The translations under genes were made by a program, and so were the position numbers. The notes under the pieces were generated by a model. The model made no database searches. It had not been told where the DNA came from and saw only the letters and a program-made list of their open reading frames with translations. 35,230 bases of DNA from contig NZ_NTFS01000015.1 in assembly GCF_002289455.1 (NCBI RefSeq), forward strand, positions 1 through 35,230, written 5' to 3'. This document shows, piece by piece, positions 11,954 to 21,431 of the stretch (position 1 is the stretch's first letter; every line of letters starts with the position of its first letter). Source of the DNA: Brunnivagina elsteri CCALA 953. GTDB lineage: Bacteria > Cyanobacteriota > Cyanobacteriia > Cyanobacteriales > Nostocaceae.

Positions 11954-12751
11954 ATGAGGCAAATAAACTTACTAAATGTGACTATTCACAACATTAGAAT
12001 GCAGGAACTTCTAGGCAGACTGCGAAATGGTGGAATTGTATTTACTCCAAATGTGGATCATGTGATGAAGTTACAAAAAAATCGGGATTTTTATGGTGTC
12101 TACCAAGAGGCAGATTATCGAGTTTGCGATAGCAAAGTGTTGATGCATGTGTCTAATTTTTTGGGAACACCAATACAAGAAAAAATTTCTGGTTCAGATT
12201 TATTTCCAGCCTTTTATCACTATTATAAAGGTGATGAAAATATCACAATATTTCTGCTAGGTTCAGAAACAAAAGTAGTAGAGCAAGCACAGAAAAAAGT
12301 CAATACCAAAATTGGAAGAGATATAGTTGTTGCCGCACATTCTCCTTCATTTGGTTTTGAGGAGAACGAACAAGAATGTCAAAAAATAGTGGAGTTAATT
12401 AACCATTCCCAGGCAACTGTTTTGGCAATTGGAGTAGGTGCCCCCAAGCAAGAGATGTGGATTGTTAAGTATAGAGAACAGTTGAAACACGTCAAAATAT
12501 TTTTAGCGATTGGAGCGACGATCGAGTTTGAAGCTGGTAGTGTTCAACGCTCGCCAAAATGGATGAGTGAGATTGGTTTGGAATGGTTTTATAGGCTTGC
12601 CCTGGAGCCACAACGATTGTGGAAACGTTATGTCCTGAGTGCAGTTCCTTTCTGTTATTTAGTTCTACAACAACGATTGCAGTTGTACCAAAATCCTTGG
12701 TTAGTAGTTGAAGCGAAAAAATCGAAACGTTTGGTTTCGATGAAAAAATAG
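11954..12751 (+). CDS. WecG/TagA/CpsF family glycosyltransferase (GT26)
   Basis: Transfers a sugar (N-acetylmannosamine or its uronate in the characterised WecG and TagA) to an undecaprenyl-linked acceptor on the cytosolic side of the membrane. The 265 residues cover the whole family: TPNVDHVMKLQ near residue 30, the YRVCDSK segment, FLLGS, the GAPKQE motif and the C-terminal SPKWM-x-x-x-GLEWFYRL-x-x-EPQRLW-RY signature. Three start codons follow each other (GTG GTG ATG, 11948-11956). I chose the ATG (MRQINLLNV); no Shine-Dalgarno distinguishes them. It is the first gene of the polysaccharide cluster, followed by the Wzc-like gene after about 130-160 bp. The sugar used here cannot be told from sequence. 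Confidence 0.92.
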   Translation: MRQINLLNVTIHNIRMQELLGRLRNGGIVFTPNVDHVMKLQKNRDFYGVYQEADYRVCDSKVLMHVSNFLGTPIQEKISGSDLFPAFYHYYKGDENITIFLLGSETKVVEQAQKKVNTKIGRDIVVAAHSPSFGFEENEQECQKIVELINHSQATVLAIGVGAPKQEMWIVKYREQLKHVKIFLAIGATIEFEAGSVQRSPKWMSEIGLEWFYRLALEPQRLWKRYVLSAVPFCYLVLQQRLQLYQNPWLVVEAKKSKRLVSMKK

Positions 12752-12912
12752 TTTTAAGAAATAATTCAAATCAAGAAGGTAAGTCAATCACTTTATGTAC
12801 TAATTCTATTTGAACTCTGAATATTATGGAACCGCCAAGTCGCCAAGGGAAGAAGTTCATAAATTTGTACAAATTTTACTAAATGATTTTATTAGTGAAC
12901 AAGCAAAAAAAT

Positions 12913-15126
12913 ATGGAGAAGCAAAGTAATTCTGATGATTTAGATTTGCAAAACTATTGGTTAGTTTTGAAGCGACGCTGGCTAATTGCATCGGGAATTT
13001 TTTTGACATCGGTTGCATTATCTGGGTTTGTAATATCGCTGCAACGTGCAAATTATGAAGCTAAGGGGAAATTGCTCTTTCAAGCAAATCGAACTAATTC
13101 TTTGACTGGTGTTGATGGAAAATTTCGGGATTTGGAGAGTATAAGAAGGGAAGCAAATCCACTTTCGACTCAGGCTGTAATTTTGCAATCCCGTCCGATT
13201 TTACAAGCTGTAGTTGAAAAACTTAACTTGCGGGATAAGACGGGAAAACTCATAGAACCAGAATCATTGATTATTAAAGTCGAACCGATTGCTGGAACTG
13301 ATGTGCTTGATGTTGTTTATATTTCTGAGAATGGGAAAGAAGCAGCAGCAATAGTCAATCAACTGATGCGATCGTATGTAGAGAACAACATTAGAAATAA
13401 CCGTTCGGAAGCTTTAGCAGCACGTAAGTTTATTGAAGCACAATTACCACGGGCGAAAGGTGAATTGGATAAAACTGCCGAAGAATCGCGACGTTTCAAA
13501 GAACAAAACCAGATTATTAATTTAGAGGAAGAGTCGAACGAAACAGTTAAGACAATTGGTGAACTCGATAAGCAATTAAACGAAACACGGGGGCAGCTTG
13601 CAGAAGCAACTTCCCAACAAACTGAGCTGCGATCGCAGTTGAAAATTAAAAGCGATCGCGCTGTTGATGTTGCCTCTCTAAGTCTGATTCCTGGGGTACA
13701 GGAGGTTTTAGGGGAACTACAAAAAGTTCAATCCAAATTGGCAACTGCACAAAGTCGCTATACCAGTACTCATCCCTCCATAGCCAACTTGAAAGAAGAG
13801 GAAAAAGCCCTCACTAATTTATTGCAGCAGCGAGTTAGCCAATCAGTTCCCTCAAAAAATGTGAAAATTGACCCCAACAGTCTGCAATTAGGGGCACTCA
13901 AGGAACAGTTATTAGGAGAATCTGTCAGACTGCAAGCGCAGCGTTTGGGTTTTGAAAACAAAGTGCAAACATTGACAAATCTTCACCAAGAGTACAAAAA
14001 ACGTGCCAATATTTTACCAAATTTAGAGAAAAAGCAAGGAGACTTAGAACGACGACTAACGGTAGCTCAAGAAAGCTACAAACAACTACTAACGAGACTC
14101 CAAGAAGTTCGGGTTGCGGAAAATCAGAACGTTGGTAGCGCTCGCATTGTTCAGGATGCTGCTGTTTCTAACCAACCAGTACGCTCAAAATTGACAATGT
14201 ATCTAGCGGCAGGTGGGGTATTTGTTGGTTTAATGTTTGGGATTGCTGCTGCATTCCTAATTGATATCATCGATCGCTCAATAAAAACAATCAAGGAAGC
14301 TGAGACGATATTTGGTTACACATTGCTCGGTTTAATCCCGAAATTCGAGACTAACAACAATGCGATCGCACAAACATTCATCGAAGCAGCATCCCCAAGA
14401 ATAATTGTCGCAACTCTACCGCGATCGGTTATCCATGAAGCCTATCAAATGCTTCAGGCAAATCTCAACTTTATCAGTCATAAAAAAGTCCGTACTATTG
14501 TTGTCACAAGCTCGGTTGCTGGTGAAGGAAAATCAGAAGTATCCGCGAATTTAGCTGCTGTAATGGCACAAGCCGGAAAAAGGGTATTGATAATAGATGC
14601 AGATATGCGTAATCCCTCGCAACATCACCTGTGGGGGGTAATGAATTTGACAGGCTTGAGTAATGTAATTGTCGGTCAAGAACAAATTCGTCGTTGTATT
14701 CAATCTGTAACCCGAAATCTATCAGTATTGACTGCCGGAGTCATTCCCCCAAATCCCATAGCTTTACTGGATTCACAGAGTATGAATGCATTGATTCAAG
14801 CTTTGTCCGCTAGCTACGACTATATACTTTTTGATACCCCACCTCTGGCGGGAACTGCTGATGCAGCAGTCTTAGGGAAGATGGTAGATGGTGTTTTAGT
14901 CGTAGTCCGTCCTGGTGTTGCTGATACAGCCAGCGCCTTAGCAACTAAGTCTTTATTAGTCCGTTCGGAAGCAAATGTGTTGGGAATTGTTGCCAATGGC
15001 GTAAATGTCAAGCAGGAACCTGATAATTATTTTTATTACAACAATACTCGAACTGAATCGAGTAAGGAACAACTATTAGCCCAAGGTGCTAGTTCTGACA
15101 AGGAATACAGAAATGTGAGTAAGTAG
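12913..15126 (+). CDS. Wzc-like polysaccharide co-polymerase / BY-kinase
   Basis: An inner-membrane protein that controls polysaccharide chain length and export. Counting from the ATG at 12913 (737 residues), a Wzz domain with a first membrane segment at about 24-42 opens the protein. A long periplasmic coiled-coil region with a GNVR-like part follows, then a second membrane segment at about 429-451. The cytosolic tyrosine-kinase ATPase domain has Walker A SSVAGEGKS (533-541), Walker A' IDADMRNP and Walker B ILFDTPP. The C-terminal tail has only a small tyrosine cluster (YFYY plus one EY), fewer than E. coli Wzc. An ATG at 12883 would add MILLVNKQKN; MEKQSNSDD fits better before the conserved LQNYWLVLKRRW. 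No Wza or Wzb phosphatase gene lies nearby. The acetyltransferase starts 30 bp downstream, so the two are probably cotranscribed. Confidence 0.93.
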   Translation: MEKQSNSDDLDLQNYWLVLKRRWLIASGIFLTSVALSGFVISLQRANYEAKGKLLFQANRTNSLTGVDGKFRDLESIRREANPLSTQAVILQSRPILQAVVEKLNLRDKTGKLIEPESLIIKVEPIAGTDVLDVVYISENGKEAAAIVNQLMRSYVENNIRNNRSEALAARKFIEAQLPRAKGELDKTAEESRRFKEQNQIINLEEESNETVKTIGELDKQLNETRGQLAEATSQQTELRSQLKIKSDRAVDVASLSLIPGVQEVLGELQKVQSKLATAQSRYTSTHPSIANLKEEEKALTNLLQQRVSQSVPSKNVKIDPNSLQLGALKEQLLGESVRLQAQRLGFENKVQTLTNLHQEYKKRANILPNLEKKQGDLERRLTVAQESYKQLLTRLQEVRVAENQNVGSARIVQDAAVSNQPVRSKLTMYLAAGGVFVGLMFGIAAAFLIDIIDRSIKTIKEAETIFGYTLLGLIPKFETNNNAIAQTFIEAASPRIIVATLPRSVIHEAYQMLQANLNFISHKKVRTIVVTSSVAGEGKSEVSANLAAVMAQAGKRVLIIDADMRNPSQHHLWGVMNLTGLSNVIVGQEQIRRCIQSVTRNLSVLTAGVIPPNPIALLDSQSMNALIQALSASYDYILFDTPPLAGTADAAVLGKMVDGVLVVVRPGVADTASALATKSLLVRSEANVLGIVANGVNVKQEPDNYFYYNNTRTESSKEQLLAQGASSDKEYRNVSK

Positions 15127-15156
15127 AGAATTTAAAAGCTATGGGGAATATAACTT

Positions 15157-15774
15157 ATGGATGTTCGGGCAGAGTCAATTTCAAATAGTAATGACACAAA
15201 TAATACCCATGAGACGGGAATCGGCTTAAGTTTTTGGCAGCAAATCAAAGAAGACTGGATTGCCCACGGATGCGATTGGACAAAACCTGGATTTCGTGCG
15301 ATCGCAGTGTATCGTTTCGGAGTTTGGCGAATACAAGTTGAACCAAAGCTGGTGCGTGCCCCCCTTAGCATTTTGTACAGAATGCTGTATCGTAAGGTTC
15401 GTAATAGTTACGGAATTGAATTACCTTACACGGTAAAGTTAGGACGGCGTGTAGTCATTGAACACCAAGGAGCCATAGTTATTCATGGATATAGCACGAT
15501 TGGCGATGAATGTATAATTCGTCAAGGTGTCACTCTGGGAAATCGCTATTTAGAGAAGCCTCTAGCAGCACCTAGATTGGGAAAGCGCGTCAATATCGGT
15601 GCTGGAGCAAAGGTTTTTGGTGATGTGAACATCGGCGATAATGCCAATATTGGAGCTAATGCTGTTGTTTTGCTGGATGTTCCCCCAGGAGCTACAGCAG
15701 TAGGGGTTCCAGCCAAAATTATTGATAAAAAAGAAGAATTCAGAAGTCAGAATTCAGAAGTCAGAATCAATTAA
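15157..15774 (+). CDS. Serine acetyltransferase-like hexapeptide O-acetyltransferase
   Basis: 205 residues ending in a left-handed beta-helix of hexapeptide repeats: VVIEHQGAIVIHGYSTIG, then VNIGAGAKVFGDVNIGDNAN. The family (CysE-like, as in polysaccharide clusters) moves acetyl from acetyl-CoA to a hydroxyl group. The place within this cluster argues for decorating sugars rather than for cysteine synthesis, and the N-terminal part is shorter than in true CysE. The likely catalytic His lies in VIEHQG or VIHGYS. The last 13 residues (EEFRSQNSEVRIN) are encoded by a direct repeat of gaattcagaagtca, so the C-terminus has been extended or replaced by intergenic repeat DNA; the domain proper ends near PAKIIDKK. 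Confidence 0.88.
   Translation: MDVRAESISNSNDTNNTHETGIGLSFWQQIKEDWIAHGCDWTKPGFRAIAVYRFGVWRIQVEPKLVRAPLSILYRMLYRKVRNSYGIELPYTVKLGRRVVIEHQGAIVIHGYSTIGDECIIRQGVTLGNRYLEKPLAAPRLGKRVNIGAGAKVFGDVNIGDNANIGANAVVLLDVPPGATAVGVPAKIIDKKEEFRSQNSEVRIN
15739..15766. repeat. 14-bp tandem repeat forming the acetyltransferase C-terminus
   Basis: Two copies of gaattcagaagtca, an STRR-type sequence, run through the last codons of the acetyltransferase gene. The stop codon follows directly. Confidence 0.75.
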
Positions 15775-15833
15775 GTATGATTTTACACCACACTTAATTG
15801 TAGAGCGCCTTATAGATGCGGGGGTATTAAAAC

Positions 15834-15975
15834 AATTCGCAATTCGCAATTCGTAATTCGCAATTATGTTTTGTAACGGAGAGAAGTTTGTGGGGACGGT
15901 TTCCGTCCACAACACTACCCTAGCCCTTTCTAGGGCGGCTACGCCAACGGGAACGCGAAGCGCGAACGGAGGATT
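15834..15975. repeat. Cluster of STRR and dispersed palindromes
   Basis: This fills most of the 437-bp gap between the acetyltransferase and the next glycosyltransferase. Four heptamers aattcgc (one variant) cover 15834-15861. A hairpin around ggacggtttccgtcc lies at about 15887-15912. A perfect CCCTAG/CTAGGG hairpin is at 15918-15935. Then comes a ggctacgccaacggg / cgcgaagcgcg module typical of cyanobacterial interspersed repeats. From 15976 to 16211 I see no gene; a promoter for the next gene may be there. Confidence 0.7.
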
Positions 15976-16211
15976 TTACCCCGACACAAAACACCCTGCC
16001 TTTCTATTGCTGGGGAATTAAACAGAACAAGCTTGTTAAACCCTTTATTCATTCACCAGTCACAGAGAATACATTCCGTATTCTGGCTGCTGACTCCTGA
16101 ATTCTTTCTTGATAAATCAATCTAAGTCTAAGAATGATATTTCTGTGTATTTGTTTGTCTGACGTGATTGTGAGAAAGCAACACAAAGACAGCCCATGAG
16201 GTAAAAGCTAT

Positions 16212-17423
16212 ATGTCTATTGTTCAGTTTGTGCATCTATCTATTGAGGTATTTCTTTCAGTTGGAGCATTTGGGCTATTTATACTAGCTTTAGTTTTGCT
16301 CGTTGAGTGTGTCGCAGCACTTTTCCCGGCTATTAGACAAACAGATAATACTCTGGATGAATCATTACTCAATCCCAAAGTTGCGATTCTAGTTCCCGCT
16401 CATAATGAAGAAAACGTGATTAGTAGCACGTTAACAAAATTAATTTCTACGTTAAAACCCCAAGAATATGTGATTGCGATCGCAGATAATTGTAGTGATG
16501 CCACTGCCGAAATTGCCAGGAATGCAGGAGCTACAGTTATTGAAAGACATGACTCAGAGCGATTGGGGAAAGGATATGCACTCGATTATGGATTGCAGTA
16601 CCTGGAGAAGAGAGCGCCAGATGTGGTGGTGTTTATTGATGCCGATTGTCAAGTCAATCGAGATGCGATCGCAATCCTCACCAAAACTGCGATCGTAACG
16701 GGAAAACCAGTCCAAGCAAACTATTTGATGGCAAAACCTAATCAACCTAATCCCAAAGACTCAATTTCCGCATTCGCTTTCAAAGTCAAAAATCTCGTCC
16801 GTTCCTGTGGAATGACTCGCTTAGGATTACCCTGTCTGCTAGCAGGAACTGGGATGGCATTTCCTTGGTCAGTAATTCGTTCGATAAACGTCGCTAGCTC
16901 TGATATTGTTGAAGATATGAAACTAGGACTAGACTTGAGTATGGCAGGTCATCCACCCATTTTTTGCCCCGATGCGCGAGTTTTCGGAAATTTACCTCAA
17001 AATACCCAAGCAGCAAAAATTCAACGTACCCGTTGGGAACATGGTCATCTGCAAACCCTACTAACTTACGTTCCAAAATTAGTCTGGGCAGGGATAAAAC
17101 ACAAGCGATCGCAATTATTCTTCAGTGCCCTTGATTTGTGTATTCCACCACTGTCACTCTTGGTAGTCATGTGGGTATCTATGATGTTCATTTCACTACT
17201 TTTTTGTCTGGTCACATCACTGTGGATACCCGTAGTCATAACAACTATTGCCGGGTTGTTTATTATGACTGCAATTCTCCTATCTTGGGCAAAATTTGCC
17301 AGTTCAGATTTGCCATTACAAGAACTTCTAGCTGTGCCAATTTATATTCTCTGGAAGATTCCTTTATATTTCAAATTCTTAATCAAACCGCAGAAAGCTT
17401 GGATTCGTACCGAACGCGATTAA
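16212..17423 (+). CDS. Membrane-bound family 2 glycosyltransferase
   Basis: 403 residues: one N-terminal membrane segment (about 14-38), a cytosolic GT-A domain and two or three C-terminal membrane segments (about 305-360). GT2 motifs are complete: VPAHNEE at 61-67, ADNCSD near 91-96, the DxD metal motif D143-A-D145, an acidic ED at 234-235 as catalytic base, and QRTRW at 271-275, the Q-x-x-RW signature of processive-type synthases. This architecture fits a transferase adding sugars to a lipid-linked or growing chain. Substrates cannot be assigned. The ATG at 16212 has GAGG about 10 nt upstream. It stands alone between two repeat-rich gaps. Confidence 0.9.
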   Translation: MSIVQFVHLSIEVFLSVGAFGLFILALVLLVECVAALFPAIRQTDNTLDESLLNPKVAILVPAHNEENVISSTLTKLISTLKPQEYVIAIADNCSDATAEIARNAGATVIERHDSERLGKGYALDYGLQYLEKRAPDVVVFIDADCQVNRDAIAILTKTAIVTGKPVQANYLMAKPNQPNPKDSISAFAFKVKNLVRSCGMTRLGLPCLLAGTGMAFPWSVIRSINVASSDIVEDMKLGLDLSMAGHPPIFCPDARVFGNLPQNTQAAKIQRTRWEHGHLQTLLTYVPKLVWAGIKHKRSQLFFSALDLCIPPLSLLVVMWVSMMFISLLFCLVTSLWIPVVITTIAGLFIMTAILLSWAKFASSDLPLQELLAVPIYILWKIPLYFKFLIKPQKAWIRTERD

Positions 17424-17762
17424 TCATATCTCTAAAATTATGGACTTCCAGAAAATAAAATCTTCTTTCTCATATACTTACCAACACTATCATACGAAGG
17501 GTGGGGAGACTCCACCCCTACAACTGTCATGCTGACGAAGGAAGCATCTTCCCCAACTATCATTCCCAAACTGTCATGCTGACGAAGGAAGCATCTTCCT
17601 AGCATCTTGTAGAGAATGGGATACTAGTTTTTATTCTCAGTGGAAGAGACAAAAAACATCCTTACCCGCTCAAGAGAAAAAGTCAACCTGTGGATAGATG
17701 CAAATTTTTCACTTAGCCTAATAGTCTGAATTCTTTATTAATGTATCTAAAAATTAAACAAA
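17424..17762. repeat. Intergenic gap with 31-bp direct repeat and hairpin
   Basis: A 31-bp sequence starting aactgtcatgctgacgaag occurs twice, exactly 47 bp apart (17522-17552 and 17569-17599). Just before it a hairpin GGGTGG/CCACCC surrounds ggagact. The word tgtcatgctga belongs to a dispersed cyanobacterial repeat also seen inside the element at 35036-35224. No gene is seen; the promoter of the next gene is probably in 17600-17762. Confidence 0.75.
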
Positions 17763-18998
17763 ATGCCTAAAGAACTTCGAGTTTTATATGCTGTTGGACC
17801 AGAAAATGCTATAGAGTCTTACAACTGTTGGATCAAAGGAGAGGATGTTTCTTCCCAGGTATCAATTACCTATTCTAGCCAATTCTATGAAGCTTGTAGA
17901 AAAGTCAATGCCAAAGGTTATGTGATTGCCCAAGCGAGGAAAAAGCAAATAGTAAAAGATAAGCAATTTATAGTGGAACATCGTCCAGTTTCATTAGCGA
18001 ATGCAAAAGGTATTTTCTATCACTTGCAACAAATTTTATATGGGTTAAATTTATTAATTTCCAGCTATAAATTTCAGGCTAATGTGGCAGTAATAGATAG
18101 TGGTACAACTTACTGGTTTCTCTTATTACTATTTCGTGGTCTAGGAATTGAAATAATTCCATCACTACATTGTACATTGTGGCGAAAATATGGGAAACAA
18201 ACTTTAGGCGAAAAAATTATCTTAAAACTAAGTCAGACTATCTTTTCTAGCAGTTCTAAAGCGATTACCGTAGTGTCAAATGAAATAGCCGAACAAATTT
18301 CCCAACTAACAAAAGGTCATCATCCAAAAGTTTTCGCATTTTTACCAAGTTTTAACCCCGTTGATTTTGCCGATATTATTCAACCTCAAGATACTAAATC
18401 TAATCTCTTTCGAGTATTATATATCGGTCGAATTGAATCGAATAAAGGCGTATTTGACCTGTTAGAAATAGCCAAACGTTTCGCAGATGAGGGTAGAAAA
18501 CATATCATTTTTGATATTTGTGGTGATGGTTTAGCATTAGAAACTTTACATTTGGCAGTTAAAAATTTAGGAATAGAGTCAACTTTTCTTTGTCATGGCT
18601 ATTGCTATAAACCAAAAATTAAAGAAATGTTGAATCGTTCTCATGTCCTTATAGTACCAACTAAAAGCCAATTTGTAGAAGGTTTCAATCGGGTTATTGC
18701 TGAAAGTATTTTGTCTGGTCGTCCAGTTATTAGTTCTGCTGTATGTCCGGCAATATTCTATGTACGGGATGGAGTTTTTGAAGTCCCTCCCGATGATGTT
18801 GAAGCTTATGGGAATGCCTTAATCAATTTATCTGAAGATTATCAGCTTTATGAGCAAAAAAGACTTGCTTGTGTGAAATTACAGGAGCAGTTTTACGATA
18901 TTAATAATAGTTGGGGTACTGCACTCAAATCAATATTTTTAGAAATTCAAAAAGAACAAGAAATTAAAATATTGAAAGCAGGTTCAGCATTTGAATAA
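17763..18998 (+). CDS. Family 4 glycosyltransferase
   Basis: 411 residues with a GT-B fold of the GT4 kind. The C-terminal half has VLYIGRIESNKGVFDLLE, a nucleotide-sugar segment CGDG, and EGFNRVIAESILSGRPVI with the E-x7-E pattern that contacts the donor. The N-terminal half is divergent, as is usual for the acceptor domain. It is cytosolic or peripherally membrane-bound and adds one sugar of the repeat unit; donor and acceptor are unknown. It opens a tight run of four genes (17763-22430) with gaps of 39, 87 and 63 bp, probably one transcript. The ATG at 17763 is the only sensible start. Confidence 0.88.
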   Translation: MPKELRVLYAVGPENAIESYNCWIKGEDVSSQVSITYSSQFYEACRKVNAKGYVIAQARKKQIVKDKQFIVEHRPVSLANAKGIFYHLQQILYGLNLLISSYKFQANVAVIDSGTTYWFLLLLFRGLGIEIIPSLHCTLWRKYGKQTLGEKIILKLSQTIFSSSSKAITVVSNEIAEQISQLTKGHHPKVFAFLPSFNPVDFADIIQPQDTKSNLFRVLYIGRIESNKGVFDLLEIAKRFADEGRKHIIFDICGDGLALETLHLAVKNLGIESTFLCHGYCYKPKIKEMLNRSHVLIVPTKSQFVEGFNRVIAESILSGRPVISSAVCPAIFYVRDGVFEVPPDDVEAYGNALINLSEDYQLYEQKRLACVKLQEQFYDINNSWGTALKSIFLEIQKEQEIKILKAGSAFE

Positions 18999-19037
18999 TT
19001 ATTGGATTAATCGTTTATTTAACTCATTTTTACAAAC

Positions 19038-20288
19038 GTGATTAGTAACTTTGAAAAGTTGTATTCCCTCATTGGATTATTATTTTTTTCCGGTGCATTT
19101 TCCCAAATTATAAAAGGTCCATCAATGACTCTTCTCCGGTATGGAGTTTGGGTTATAGCAATTGTTTTACTCTGTCTGCGCTGGAAAAATTCAATTAAGA
19201 CGGCATTAGCAAATATATATATCTTATTACTAACAATTCTAATTCTCGTTTCTTTTCTATGGTCAGACGTATTTCTGAATACATTAAAAGATAATCGTGA
19301 AATTATGCAAATGACCTTTTTTGGATTGTATTTTGCTTCACGGTTTAAGATTAAAGAACAAATACAAATAATTGCAGCATCATTTTTTATTGGTGGAGTA
19401 ATGAGTTTAATTGTTGTTTTCACCGATCCAATCATTGGTTTGCATATTCTAGACCATCCTGGTGCTTGGAAGGGTGTTTTCGGATATAAGAATATTCTTG
19501 GTAGTATGATGTTGATTGGTACATTTACATTTATTTTGCTACCAAAATACGAAAATAGTAATTCGGGAATATCTTACAATAATAAGTCTTATAAATTCGA
19601 TACATTTTACAAATTTTATAAATACTGCGGATTACTACTTGCGGTGTTTTTAATTGTGCGTTCCACATCCAAAACATCCCTAATTGTTTCTATTGTGCTG
19701 TTATCAATTTTGTTTTTCTATAGTCAATATCGTTGGCAGGGAAAAATTACTGTTGTTTATCTTGATATTGCGATTCTAATTATTGCTAGTATCGCAACAG
19801 TTTTAATTGGTAACTGGTCAGAAATATTAACAGCAATAGGAAGGGATCCAACTTTGACAGGACGAACACCAATGTGGGGTGCAGCATTGGGTAAACTGAT
19901 GGAAAGACCATTATTTGGTTTTGGACGTGGTGCTTTTTGGTCTCCTGGCAGTCAGTATGCAAAAGATGTTGGTTTAGCTTTAACCGATGGTTTTACCCCT
20001 CCTCACGGTCATAATGGTTTCATTGATATGGCTCTTGATGTGGGATTGGTTGGATTATTTTTGTTTGCAATCAGCTTTTTTATCACCTATTCTCGCGCTC
20101 TCAAACTTGCTTATGCAACTCAAGAACCGGAAAATTTATGGTATCTGGCTTTTCTAATTTTTCTGGTGATGAATAATCTTACAGAGAGCTTTTTATTGTA
20201 CAAAACAAATATTTACTGGACTTTGTATCTAGTGGTTGCCTGGACTTTGGCAAAGAGGGAAAATATTAAATTAGAGACTTCCGAATAA
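19038..20288 (+). CDS. O-antigen polymerase/ligase family membrane protein (Wzy/WaaL type)
   Basis: 416 mostly hydrophobic residues with about 10-12 membrane segments. A large periplasmic loop contains GRTPMWGAAL, RPLFGFGRGAFW and the HGHN motif at about 323-326, followed by GFIDMALDVGLVGL. This is the Wzy_C (O-antigen ligase) pattern. In a cluster that also encodes Wzx and Wzc, polymerisation of flipped repeat units is more likely than ligation to lipid A core, but the two cannot be separated by sequence. The start is a GTG at 19038; the next in-frame ATG would remove the first membrane segment, so the GTG is preferred. Confidence 0.85.
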   Translation: MISNFEKLYSLIGLLFFSGAFSQIIKGPSMTLLRYGVWVIAIVLLCLRWKNSIKTALANIYILLLTILILVSFLWSDVFLNTLKDNREIMQMTFFGLYFASRFKIKEQIQIIAASFFIGGVMSLIVVFTDPIIGLHILDHPGAWKGVFGYKNILGSMMLIGTFTFILLPKYENSNSGISYNNKSYKFDTFYKFYKYCGLLLAVFLIVRSTSKTSLIVSIVLLSILFFYSQYRWQGKITVVYLDIAILIIASIATVLIGNWSEILTAIGRDPTLTGRTPMWGAALGKLMERPLFGFGRGAFWSPGSQYAKDVGLALTDGFTPPHGHNGFIDMALDVGLVGLFLFAISFFITYSRALKLAYATQEPENLWYLAFLIFLVMNNLTESFLLYKTNIYWTLYLVVAWTLAKRENIKLETSE

Positions 20289-20375
20289 ACTCAAAAAATG
20301 GGTGAGACATCGGCTATTCTAGAATCAGAAAAATAAAGTAAATCATCTTATTCAAAGTAATTACTGGGTGCTTCA

Positions 20376-21368
20376 ATGTTTGAAAAAGAACAATATGCTT
20401 TTGTTTGCTGTGTCGAATCAGGAGCGCTGGAATCACAAACACTACGAATGATTGAAAGCTTACGACGCTGGGGTGGAGTATTTGCCAATATGCCAGTGTT
20501 AGCTGTGATTCCACGTATGGGTATACCCCTAGCATCTAAGACAATACATGCTTTCGATCGCTTACAGGTTGATTATTTGTATTTTCAGAATCGCGATCGC
20601 TATGTTTGGGACAAATTTTTAAATAAACCCTATGCGGTTTTAGCAGCCGAAAACTATTTCCAAAGCGAATGCATTGTCTGGGTTGATAGCGATTTGCTGT
20701 TTGTTGGTGAACCGGAACAGTTGATATTGAGCGATGAAGAGGATTTTGTTGCCTGCGCTTCTGATAAGAATATTGGCACGAATGGAATTGATGATACAAA
20801 TGCACCCTATTGGCAAAATGCATGTCAAGTAGTTGGATTGGAAATAGGTTCTTTACCTTGGGTAATAACCGAACGGGAACAGGAACGCATCCGTCTGTAC
20901 TGGAACGGTGGAATTTTCGCCTATCGTCGTTCTACCAATTTTGCACAAACATATTTGGATACTTGTTTGTGTGTCTATGATTCCCAGGTGATTTCTTGTG
21001 AGTCGGGAATGTATTTCCACGAGCAGGTATCTCTGGGATTGGCAATGTTACGCGGACAATTACGATGGCGTAGTTTAAATGAAACACACAATTACAGTTT
21101 CGGCAGCAAAACATTTGAGAAATGGTATTGCGAAGAAAAACTACGTACAGCTAAAGTTCTTCACTATCATGATGCCATGTGGGATTGGTTTTGGGATACA
21201 TTTATTGATTGCTTGAATAAAACTCATCCAGATGTTGCTGACTGGGCAAAAACTCTTGGTGTCATGAAGAATGAAGCTCCAATACAATGGCGTGCGATCA
21301 AAAAATTACTAGATTTAGTCTACAAGCAGCAGCAAAGCCTTTACCTAAAATCCTGTCGCATTGTTTAG
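20376..21368 (+). CDS. Putative GT-A glycosyltransferase, GT8-like (family uncertain)
   Basis: 330 residues with no signal peptide or membrane segments. A hydrophobic strand leads to a DxD motif, IVWVDSDLLF (D104, D106), followed by RLYWNGGIFAYRR and EQVSLGLAM, then VLHYHDAMW. This order (DxD, N-x-G-x-F, [DE]Q, late HxH/D) is that of GT8-type retaining transferases, but overall similarity is not obvious, so the family call is an inference. It sits between the Wzy/WaaL-like gene and a GT2 gene in the same run and so probably contributes a sugar to the same polymer. The residue before the metal motif (VDSD) differs from the common DAD. Confidence 0.65.
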   Translation: MFEKEQYAFVCCVESGALESQTLRMIESLRRWGGVFANMPVLAVIPRMGIPLASKTIHAFDRLQVDYLYFQNRDRYVWDKFLNKPYAVLAAENYFQSECIVWVDSDLLFVGEPEQLILSDEEDFVACASDKNIGTNGIDDTNAPYWQNACQVVGLEIGSLPWVITEREQERIRLYWNGGIFAYRRSTNFAQTYLDTCLCVYDSQVISCESGMYFHEQVSLGLAMLRGQLRWRSLNETHNYSFGSKTFEKWYCEEKLRTAKVLHYHDAMWDWFWDTFIDCLNKTHPDVADWAKTLGVMKNEAPIQWRAIKKLLDLVYKQQQSLYLKSCRIV

Positions 21369-21431
21369 CCTTTTCGCGACAAAAAATTAACGAAAAAATC
21401 CTAACCTCAAACTATTTTAACTAAAGGAAAA

